This document shows, in pieces, positions 12,201 to 24,800 of a stretch of 64,000 nt of DNA; the first letter of the stretch is position 1, and each line of letters opens with the position of its first letter. The position numbers and the translations under genes were made by a program. Source of the stretch: Liolophura sinensis (lineage: Eukaryota > Mollusca > Polyplacophora > Chitonida > Chitonidae); the NCBI RefSeq assembly GCF_032854445.1, contig NC_088305.1, positions 10,401,717 to 10,465,716 on the forward strand, written 5' to 3'. A model generated the notes under the pieces. That model ran no database searches. It saw only the letters and a program-made list of their open reading frames with translations, and was not told the origin of the DNA.

Positions 12201-15200
12201 TCGCAGAACATTCCTGACGTCTGGCCGCTCACCGCAGAACATTCCTGACGTCTGGCCAGCTTACCACAGAACATTCCTGTCATCTGGCCGCTCACCGCAG
12301 AAAGTTCCCGGCGTCTGACCAGCTTACCGCAGAACATTCCCAACGTCTGACCAGCTCAGCACAGAAAATTCAAGGCTGCTGACCAGCTCACCGCAGAAAG
12401 TTCCGGGCGTCTGACCAGTTTACCACAGAACATTCCTGGCATCTGGCCGCTCACCGCAGAAAGTTCCCGGCGTCTGACCAGCTCACCGCAGAACATTCCT
12501 GGCATCTGGCCGCTCACCGCAGAAAGTTCCTGGCGTCTGACCAGCTTATCGCAGAACAGTCCTGGCGTCTGTCCAGCTTACCGTAGAAAATTCCTGGCGC
12601 ATGACCAAACGCAGCAAAGAACGTTCCCGGCGTCTCACCGACTTACCGCAGAACATTCCCAACGTCTGACCAGCTCACCACAGAAAATTCAAGGCTACTG
12701 ATCAGCTCACCGCAGAACGTTCCCGGTGTCTGATCATTTCACCCCAGAACGTTCCCGGTGTCTGACTGGCTCACTGCAAAACGTTCCCGCTGTCTGACAA
12801 GTTCACTGCAGAACGTTCCAGCCTTCTGAGTAGGTCATCACTGAATAGTTTGCTTAACACTTACCTGAGCGCCAGTCCGACTATCATTTACTTCATATTT
12901 CTTGTTATCTATGAGATAAATCTGGGGGCAAACAAAAAAAAATTGAAATGAATGAAAACGTTTAAGGTAGATGCAAAATGACAGAAAATGTTACGTTTTT
13001 TAATGTTGTATTCACACCGCCTAAAGCAATAATTGCTACTGGAATATATCATGTAAAATACATCGGTAATGACCACTTTTTAAACAGTTAATACATTAGC
13101 TCATACAAATTACAATGAGCATCTTTCAAATCTTTTCTAAGATGGCTTTATTTTGTACTGATCCGTGAACGAAATCTTTTTATCGTGCCATTAGTTGTGT
13201 TACGGTTGTGCTCGCATACTTTCACCAAATGACTTTCTAGGCACCTGCATTTATTTAATTCGTTCACGACGTCTCTTATTCTAAGCGTCGTCTTCATTTT
13301 TTCAGAAAAACTTTCTATTACATTAGAGTTACATCTGATCTTTCATTTGTTTTAATAGGGAGACAAACCAACAATTATTTTCTTATTTATTTATTTGGTG
13401 TTTTACGCTGTACTTAATAATATTTCATTAATGTAAATACGCCTAGAACTAATTTGGGAGGAATCCCGGCAGATCCAGGGGGAAACCCACTACCATCCAT
13501 ACCTTCCCAAGTACGACCTGAGAGTCTCGTCTTTATGACACATTTAAAGACGTCACTATAGAACAAATGTGTATATACATGGATAAAATATTGCCCATAA
13601 AGTTTTACGCCAGTAAGAATGTTGTGTAGCTACTGTTTATAGAGAAGTGTTCTTTTTTATCCATCGGAATCAGAATAATGAAAAAGCTTTTCCTAAGTTT
13701 AACATGAGTGTTTGAACACTGCAGGACTATGCTCAGCAGTTAGGTATTTTGTCAAGCACTCCCTATCATGTATGTGCGTGTGTGTATGCATATGTACATA
13801 TGTATGCTTTTAGGTTTAACCTCGTACCTAACAATTTTTCAGTCATATGGCGACGAGGCGTCATTAGGTGTGTGTACATACACTGTGTCTTCTTGTGACA
13901 GGGCAAGCCGAAGTATCATGCCGAAGACTCCAGACATGACACCTCACACAGCCACATTGTACTGACACCAGGCCAATCAGTCCTGTTTCCTTGCTCTAAT
14001 CTTTCCGTGCTGAATGCCAAGCGAGGCAGCAACACTTATTTTTAAAGACTTTGGTACATGTATGACTCGACCCAGATCTCGCGACTTCGATTTATGGCTA
14101 CGAGCTTTGTCGACATATCGTCACAACTCCAGTAAAACAAAAAACAAAAACTTTCTTTTTGCCACTTCGAGTATAATAACGGATTTCATCAGGCTATTCA
14201 GCATTTCTTTCTTGAACACTATTTCAAACTCAAAATACAAGAATGGAAACAAATGCTGAAAACAGTTAGCCGACATTTTTGTGAGCAGATAAATACTATG
14301 GAACAATGCGTGCTTTCCGTCAGCAGACGGAATTTCCAAAGACGACGTCAGCGGCAAATTGAGGTGACAATAGTATGCCTACATATGGGTTTTTTTCGTA
14401 ATACATAAATTACTTCCTTTTCAAAGAATTACCTCCCTAGACGGTAAGCATCAGTGAAAGTATCCGGTGCGACTGTTAGCGTTTGCAAGAACCAGTGTTA
14501 TGGAATTTGAACAACCACAGTGATTAACTGTTCAGGACTAATCCGCCTGTGACATTTCTTGAAATGTTAATAACATTACCATGGTAATATTCCTCTGCGC
14601 ATTGGGAAACTGACAAAATGTACGGCCCACAGTAATATGGTCTGTAATCCCAAATATAGGCTTTATTACTGTAATAAAAACCAAATACGTGTACCTACCG
14701 CCAAGGGAGGTAATTTCTTTAAAGTAACTTATGTATTACGAAAATATGGAATATCACTCTAGTAGAATATTCCCAAGCATGGGCTTAGTTTCTGTTCATT
14801 TCATCTACAGTTTCCATCATAATAATTGTTTCAATCGACTTCACGTTATATACGTGTACGTCCCTTGATTAACTATCAGTATTGGGTTGACAGCTTGAAG
14901 AAGATAAAGAATTACTTCCAGGGACATTTTTAAAGATCTTATTAGTACACATATATGTTAAACCATGTCATAAACTAAACATTGAGTACAAAAATCAGCA
15001 ATGTTCATGATTGTGTTTATTCAGATAGACATTAATTACGCTAGACTTACCTTGCCCACACGCCTGTCCACTGGAGCTCCAATGATGTAAGTGACTTTTC
15101 CCGGCCCATAGATTTTTCCCGAAGTTACAGCATAACCTAATTAACAAAGAGAGTTATTGATACAAAAAAATTAGAATGCTGTCTACGGTTAGATTCTGAA

Positions 15201-15797
15201 CATTCAGTCTAACATGCAATAATATTTTTTGGGGCCTCTGTCGCCGAGAGAGTTAGCACGCCAGTGTGGCGCAATGAACCAAGAGCCTCTCAGCAATGCG
15301 GTCGCTGTGAGTTCAAGTCCAGTTCATGTTGGCTTCCACTTCGGCCATACGTGGTGAGTTCTACCAGCAACATGCGGATGGTCGTGGGTTTCTCCCGAGG
15401 TTTGTCCGGTTTCTTCCCACCATAATGCTGGCCGCCGTTGTATAAGTGAAATATTCTTGAGTACGCCGTAAAACACCAATCAAATAAATAAATAATATTT
15501 ATTTCATGGGGTGACTGGGTCAAACATGAATAGTTTTGTTTTTATTCACATCGGTCCATCGGGTTCACATGGATAGTGCAACGACTGGTTGACCCGTATC
15601 AGCATAATGCCTCGGGCAGGGCGGCTTACTTGCCTTCGGTAAATCGTCTCAATGAGGAACCACTCGAAAAAAGAGCGCTGGAAATCCGTCCGACAACAAG
15701 GAGGCACATTACATGCACTCTAGGGATTCTTTCGTCGTCATATGACTGGAAAATTGTTAAGTACGACGTTAAACCCACAAACACCACTCACTCATTC

Positions 15798-15859
<62 letters not shown>

Positions 15860-18800
15860 ATATATATATTGTTCACGTATAGCACGTAAATAAACCAAAA
15901 AGTACATTTCGCAATTCAGTAATGCCCAATACAGTGTTGCACACTAATGTATGTAGATTTAAAAGTAGCATGCCCCCAATATCCCAGTGCTTCAATTCGT
16001 TAGAATAACAAGTTTTTTTGGCCTTGAGGTATAAACTTATTAAATATATTAGTATTAATTGCCTATTGGAGAACAAGGGAATATCTTTGCGCTCTAACGC
16101 ATATAATTCGTCTAACGTATTTTTTTCCGAATACTGATTCGCCTCGCCAAAGAGTAAAACCAGCTATCCTGTTTTGTCCTTAAAACAGGAACATACAGGA
16201 CAACTGTTAAATAAGTGCAGTTAAAACGTTATTGACACTTAAATCACGGTATTTTCGTCGGCTCTCCGATGTTTGCATACTAGAATCGTTATAAATGATA
16301 GCATAGTTAGATTTGTCATAAGTTCTATAACCTTTAAAACATAAGCTTTTAACAATTGACGTTCAGTCTATGCTCGGACGTGTAAGTGAAATATTCTTGA
16401 GTAGGACGTAAAACACCAATGAAATAAATAAATAAATAATTTAAAATTCAATCTGATATAACAGGGCTTTCTGGTTTGGAGGCTATATTTCACAACAAAA
16501 CTCCACTTTGGTACGTACAAAAGCAAAATACAGAGATTTAACTTCACAGATGCCAATAAAAGGTTTGCAAGTCAAAATACAATTTTCCGAAATCAAGACA
16601 CCTATGGCCTTAATCTGACTTACATGCACAGAAAGGAAAAGATCTCTGAAAATCGAAGTAGGCATAACTTAATAGGTCACGTAAAACTATTGTTATGTGC
16701 GCGACTGCCGTCAGTTTCTAAATATAGCTTGCCACTGTTTACATATGCTAAGTTCAGGGAGTGCTGTCTGCCTCTACCTTAGAATATTCCAGAATGCGCT
16801 CAGTTCGGTGCCTGTTTGTTTACATCAAGTGTTCAGGAATTTTGTTATTCTGGACAATTCCACCAGGCTATATAAGATCTATAAAAGCAGGTCGAACAGG
16901 GGCGGAGGGGGGGGGGGGGGGAGAGAACAGAGAGAGACGGGAGAACAGAGAACGGGGAGAAAGGAGAATCATTGAGAGTTTGGATGCCTTCGCTGTGTAT
17001 TATTTTAGTAGGCCCCTTGTGCTGAATTTTGGTGTCTCTATAGCCTCTGGCTTTAATATATCCTATCTCCACCGAGGACCTGTTCAGTCTGAACTTGTAT
17101 GTTTAATTTGTGCTCTTGTATACACAGTGCTTATTAGTACACGGACCCTGTCTGTGGAATTTTGTGTATATTTCGTCATACACTCAGTTATACTGTGGAT
17201 TTTCCATCTTGTGAATTTGCCTCTGAGCATTTATGCCTGTGTGGTATATATATTGTGGAATATATGCGTCCGTTTGAACTTGACACCGTAAGTACCTTAG
17301 CATTTGTATAGATACCGCTATCCTTTCTTGTTAAACTTAAGTACTTTAGTATTTGTATAAGTCTTATTATCTGTTCTTGTTAAGCTAATAAATTGTTGTA
17401 AAATAAAATCTGCTGGTTTTGTTTACTTTTTTGTGCGGCTAAACTGTCGTGTATTTCGAACAAGCCATCTCTTTATAATACAGACAGTTTGGGTCGTAAC
17501 ACTATGCATAAATACACTTTCATTTATTTTTTTTAGACCTTTGTGAAGAAAGTTAAAGACATTCAAACGTTTGAATTCTAAGGTGGGCTTTACTGACCAT
17601 ACCACCAGTTTTTAGGAACTCTGACGTCACAGGAAGTTTTTCCAGCTCTTGTTACCCATAAGTAAAAGATTACTGAAATAATGTTCCCAAAAACCCCTTC
17701 CTTGTAGCGAACATCAGGAAAAAAAGGTGATGTGAAATCAGAATTCCTAGATACCATCGGTATGACCCTTAAAGCCCACCATAGAATTCAAATATTTGAA
17801 TGCCTTTCAACACCTTTCAAAAAAGTCTAAAAAAAAGTAAATGAAGTATTTTTTACGCATCTATGGTTTAAGCTGACACCGTCAATCAGTCGTTGCACTA
17901 TCCCCTTCACGCTGAACGTCAAGCGTTTCAACGCTTCCCCCTATAAGCTCTTGGGTGTGACCCGACCCAGGATTGATCTTGAATCTATCGCCTCTCGCAG
18001 CGGACGCTCTACCAACGGTGCTATTGGGGCCTTTTTTCACTGAAGAACATTACCGCCAAAGCCGTAATAGCTTAAGTGGTACATTACAAGTGCGTGGCAA
18101 ACAAAATCAAGGGCCTTTGCGAAATCTGAGGAGAGATTGCCATGCTGTTCATCACTTAAAAGTAGAGCAAAGAACAATGCGAGGGGTTCGTGCACAGACT
18201 TCACGAAACTTTTACCTGTAATTGATAGCAAAGATACCAGACTGTAAATTTCAACTAACCCTTTGTTTCCAGACTTAAAAACAGATGTATTGTTTGTCAA
18301 TTTTAATTTTTGGGAGAAAAAGAAGAAATTTAAACGGAAAGTTAAAGGGGTAAACATAAATCCTGGGCACATTTTTAAAAAAACTATTCCAGGAGCGTTA
18401 TCTTAGCCACAGGCTTTGTTTCTTTTAATATCTCTCAACAGTAAATATAAATCATTCACTAGTATAGTTATTGAATATAACGAGTAATTTACTGGTAAAG
18501 GTGAATCCATAGTTGGATATTCCGTGAACTTGTCGTTGTTGAATGGATACCTGAAGACAGCATGGTGATCATAATTACTGGCGTCGGCTCATAGACATTA
18601 TAAGACACAATACAGCGGGAATAGTTGACAGAGACCTTTCACTAACCCATTTGAAGCTTTTACCGTTTTATTTCTCTATTAAGAACGTTATGTTTTTCTT
18701 CGTGGTCTTTAAACGGGAGAAAGAGAGCTGTTTCTTCGTGAAACTCTTTTGCAAAGTTTATGGAACAAAAATGTGCTCTGCCAAACAAAAAAAGTTTTAT

Positions 18801-21800
18801 AATTATAAACACTTATTATTTGTATATTATTTACAGAATTTCATACAGGATTAAAAGTACACATATTTGTGTTGGGTTGCAAAAGTGAATCAGTTTCTAG
18901 CTCACCTGCGTATGCACTTCCATAGAACAGGTCTTTCACCTTGAAGACGTCGTTGGTCGTATCTTCATAAGCTACCACACCTCCTGTAATCAGAATTTCT
19001 TAGAACAGTCTAACCACTCTTGTTTTGTAAAGTATATTTGGTAATTTCTAACATGTATCACATACGCGTTAACTTCTATTGCGTATCGCATATGTGTAAC
19101 TTCTATTGCGTATCACCTATGTCTTAGCTTCTATTTGCTTATCACCTATCCGTAACTTCTATTGCATATCACCTATGCGTAACTTCTATTGCGTATCACC
19201 TATGCGTAACTTCTATTTATCCCGTAAATGTTAACTTCTGTGTATCACCTATCTGTTAACTTCTACTGCGTATCCCCCGTATTTGTTAGCTTCTATTAGG
19301 TATCACCTAACTGTTAACTTTTATTGGGTGTCGCCTATTTGTTTACTTCTACTAACTATCATTCATTTGTATTTTTATTGCTTATCCAGTATTTTGTATC
19401 TTCTATTGGGTATCGCCTATCGGTTAACTTCTGTTGGGTAGCCAATGTCTGTTAGCTTCTATTATGTATCACGTATCTGCTAACTTCTATTGGGTATTAA
19501 GTATTTTGTATCTTCTATTGGGTATCGCCTATCGGTTAACTTCTGTTGGGTATCCAGTGTCTTTTAGCTTCTATTGGGTATCCCGTAACTGTTAGCTTCT
19601 ATTGGGTGTCCCGTAATTGTTAGCTTATATTGAGTATACAGTATTTGTTAGTTTCTGTTGGGTATCCCGTATTTGTTAGTTTCTGTTGGGTATCACCTTT
19701 CTGTTAACTTCTGTTGAGTATCCCGTATCTACTAGCTTCTATTGCGTATTCGTATTTTTTAGCTTCTGTTGTGTATCCAGTATTTGTTAGCTTCTATTTG
19801 AGTATCCCGTATTCGTTAGCGTTTTTGTGTATCACGTATTTGTTAGCTTCTGTTACGTATCCCGTGTTTGTTAGCTTCTTTTTCTTATCATATATGTATT
19901 AACTTTTATTTCGTATCACATATCCTTTAAATTTTATTACGTTGCATATATCTATTAACTTCTATTGAATATCATCGATCTATTAGCGTGTATTTCGCCT
20001 CACATATCTGTTAACTTCTCTTTAGGTGATACCCAGTAGAAGCTAACTGACACTGTATATCTGTCAACCTCTGTTGCGTAGCATATGTTTGTTATCGTCA
20101 AGTACTTACCACAAATTTGCTAAACCCCCTGATGAGCACAACATATCTGTTGACTCCTATTGTGTATCACATATCTGTTAACTCTTATTGAATGTCATTT
20201 ATCTGTTAACTCTTATTGTATGTCACATATCTGTTAACCGTTATTGCTTGTCTCTTATCTGTAAACTCTTACTGTGTGTCACTAATCTGTTAACTTTTAT
20301 TGTGTGTCACTTACCCGTTAACTTATATTGCGCATAACATATCTGCTAACCCTTATTGTGTGTCACTTAGCAGTTAACACGTATTGTGAGTCACATAACT
20401 GTTAACTCTTATTGTGTGTCACTTACATGTTAACTCTTATTGCGTGTCATATACCTGTTAACTGCAATTACATTTCACAAGCTTGTAATAAAATCTTCAT
20501 GCATATTCTTATGACCCTTATATCAGTTTTAATATATAAATAAATAAATATATAAATAAATAAATAATACGGTGGGGGTGGAGGTGTCCTCCGTGGCCGA
20601 GGTGGTTAGCGCACCACCACGGCACAATGATCCAGGAGCTTCTTACCAATGCGATAGCTGTAAGTTCAAGCCCAGCTCATGCTGGTTTCCTTTACAGCCG
20701 TACAAAGGAAGATTTGGCAGCAACCTGTGGATAGTCGTTTGTTTCCACTGGGCTCTGCCAGGTTTCCTCCCACCATAACGTTGGTCGCGGTTGAATAAAT
20801 GAAATATTCTTCAGTGCGGCGTAAAACACCAATAAAATAAATAAATAAATACAAGGTGTGAAGTTATACCTCACTTTCAGCAGCAGAAAAGCATGGTGAG
20901 ACGAAGAAACAAACCATTAAGACAGCAGAGACAAACTGTATACAGCCTTGTCTGACTATAATTAAAACTTTATGACTAAGGCAAAGATGTTAATAGAGAG
21001 AGTGGGAAATTCTGTATTACATTGTAGGTATTACAATTATTACAATGTAAATGGCATACGTGCCATTATTTTAGTTTGTTTTAGTATATGCCCGCCTCAA
21101 AAAGTACACACAAGAAGGAAAGATCTACCTTGTCCTGCTCTCATGTTCGGCACGCCCATAATTAATTTAGCTTTGTCATCGGTTTTCTCCTGAAAATAAA
21201 ATATTCAAGAATTCATCCTATTTCGTATTAATTCTATGTCTGACGCATGTTATATGGAAACAAAACGCTGACACTTTCATGGAATTTCATATCTCAGCTA
21301 TGTTTGCATAATGTTACTACATTATCGGTCTTTGAGATTATAAGTTTATGCGGCACAGTTTCGGTGCTGAAAATTGCCTGGCCTTTCCGGGTTTCGAACC
21401 TACGACCTGAGAGTTAGGCACCAAGTCACCATGAATATTTGTAAACCCTTTATTCCAACATTTGCAACAAAACTTATAGCGAACATGCACGCATTACCCC
21501 CCTACCCCCAATCATCCCCCCCCCCTCAAAAAATGAAAATGGGAACCTATAGGTGGGCGGTTCCCAAAGCTAAACAGGCCTAGTAATCTGTCGCTATATC
21601 TTGTGCCAACAATACGGAATTTTGAGTTCTAACTCTTTTATCTGTGAAGGTATGAAAAGTGCTACTGTACCATGCGACCCGTCAGAAATGGTCGGCAACT
21701 ATTTTTCATTTTTCACTTCTTTTCATTTTTACAGAAAGATATTTAGAGCATAGACAAAAGATGGCGAAAATTAGGGAAATGTATGTTTGTGAATATGAAC

Positions 21801-24800
21801 TGTTCCTGAAGGAATGGAGTGGTATCACTTGTTCATCCGGATCAAGGCGAGAAAAGTGACTGGTAAATTAATAACACCAAAAGTTGCCTAAGAGTTTCGG
21901 AAAGTCATAAGATACAGCCCTTAAGATTTACCTTAAGCAACAAAAGAGGTCGATCTGAAAATCCCAATGTTAGCACCTGATACATTTGACGACAGCGCTA
22001 CACCTCTACTCTGGAACGAATGTAGACGAATCAGGAAGTCATCATCTAGAGATAACCCATCATGTGCCTAATCACAAAAGGAAAATTACTAAAGTGCGTG
22101 AAAACCAACCTTGGCAAACGTCACTGAAAATCCAGCCTGGGCGTAAGCGTAATGGTGCACGTCTTTAACAACTTGCAACTTTGGGTCCAGCAAAGGTCGT
22201 AACTCTTCTGTTTTTCCATCTTTCAGGTAATAGCATAGCCCCTGAACCAGGTAGTGGCCAGGGTGGTACTTATTTTTCCACTGAGGTGCACATGCCTGAA
22301 AATGACAAACGTTTGTGAGTATTTGTAGACCAGTGACGTCTAATAAATTGCAGTTAACATCACTGCATATTTTTTTTACCTAATTCCGTTTAAGCCAAGA
22401 GGAGGCGTTTAATTTGCTACTACATGTATTTATGCATTTATGTGAACCGGTAGAATAACCCTGATTGAGGCAATCTGACAAGAGGCCGTATTTCACCTGT
22501 TACGTGTGACCATTTGCCAACTATCACACTCTGTACGTCTTTAATTATATTACCCATTGTCTTTTTTAACAGAGGAACCAGGAATGACGTGAGGGCTCCC
22601 TGACATTAAAGTTAATATTGGCTACGTATAGTCAATAACAGAGGCCGGCTAACTAATCATGGCCCATGCACCTTACAGCGCATGTGCAGCTCTCTAAACT
22701 CGCTTTACAACATTGCCACCACTAGACAAGCTTTACATTTGGTGCCTGTGCGACACACACACGTCTGCATCTTTACTAACATCACCACTCGTGACCTCGC
22801 GAGGAACTATTTAATCATCAATAAAATCGAGTCAGACGTTAGTTAGAATCATATTGTGTATGCTTTAGATAAAGGGGATGCGTGTGTATAAAGTATTATC
22901 TACAATTTTTGTGTTTTCTGCCATCATTTCCTGCTACCACCGTGACACCAGAGACTTCGCCGTTGTTCAAGATTGCTGTGCGGTGATATACAGTGAACTG
23001 CAGAGCGCGGCGCATGCGCTGTAAGGGATATGATCATGGGCATACTCTATCTTTAGCAAAAAAATTGGTTTTAAAAAAGTAAGTTTTATCTTACGAGTTC
23101 CATCATGGCTATATCACTGGGTATTTGTAGGGCACTTGTGAATTCTTGTGCACCCAGTTAATTTTACGATGTGCTTACACCTGAAACATGGCACGCCGAA
23201 TCGGACTGACAGCAAGGACACCACATACATATTTTTGGCTGCATTTATCTTTATACGCACATATGCCTACCATGCATCATCCATGAATACTTACTGTATG
23301 TGGAAACTACCTAATTTATAGCATGGCAAAATATTAACGACTACTTTTTGGCATGGTTTGGTGGGTTTTTTTTCGTATTAACTAAAAGTACAACTAATGA
23401 GTGGAATCGAACTCCTAACCACACAAGTCTGCTGGATTATAAGGTACGAATGTTACGTCTCTCCCATGCGGCATAACACGTTGAAATTAGTGAAATATAA
23501 CAGTGAATGTAAAGCTGGAAATATTACAGCGAATGTAAAGCTCGAATAGCCCAGCCAATATTTCATGTTTGTTTGTTTCTTTTATGGGGTTTTTGTTGTT
23601 ATTGTTGTTTTTTCTCGATTTATATTTACTTATCTATTTATTTGTTTTCGAAGATACTTTTAAAACAAAGCGAATCGCAATGTTTAACCATAGAAAAAAA
23701 ATAGTCATGCAGTAAATGGTATATATAATATATACATCTGAAAATTACTTCAGAGGTTAAGCTACCTTCTCTATTATTTTAACGGCAGAATTATTACCTA
23801 TCTATTTATTTTATTGGTGTTTTACACCATACTCAAAAATATTTCACTTATACGACGGCGGCCAGCATCAATGGTGGAAGAAAACCGGTCAGAACCCGGG
23901 GGGAAAACCACGACCATCAGGAGGTTGCTGAAGGGCCTTCCCACTTAAGTCCGTACAGCATGAACTGGACTTAAATTCACAGCAACCGTATTGGTGAGAG
24001 GCCCCTGGGTCACTGCGCCGCGCTGTCGCGCAAGCACGCTCGGCCACGGAGGTTCCCGCAATGTTTAATCACAGAAAAAAAATTAGGCATGATATTAATG
24101 GTATATATAATAAAACTCACCACAAGACGTGGATCGGTATCGTAACTGAGGGCTAAGCTGGAGCCTAACCACTGGTGCTCTTTGTAATCATCATAGCGTC
24201 TAGAAAGGAAACCATTACCTGCAAAGAAGTTCACGTATATGTATTTAATAAGTTAGTTTCTGAAAGCTAGAGACAAAAAAGAACATTTGACCAAATGTAT
24301 AAATTCATTGACAATGTATTCCACTGGAAGTATAAAAAGCGCAACTATATATATTTTTGTGATGTTGCACAATCGAGATATCGAAGTTCAAAGTAATCAG
24401 AATCGTGCACATCGAAACAATCAAAAGCTTCACCATGTCACCAGTTTTAACCAATCAGGCGAGTGATATTTCTATACCCTAATGACGCGACTGTTTCAGC
24501 TTAACGTTAACCTCAATCTTCTTTTCCTTCTAACCATGTGTATGTGGGATACGGGTGATGAGACATCGTGCTTCACCAGCACCTACCTCCGGTTTCTGTC
24601 ATCATCTGTTCACACCACACCTCTACTCACCTCTGGTACCTATCCTCATCTGTTTACACCACATATCCACTCACCTCTTGTATCTGTCCTCATCTGTTCC
24701 ACCACACCTCCACTCACCTCTTGTATCTGTCCTCATCTGTTCACACCACACCTCTGGTATCTTTCTTTACCAGTTCACACCACACCTCCAGTATCTATCC

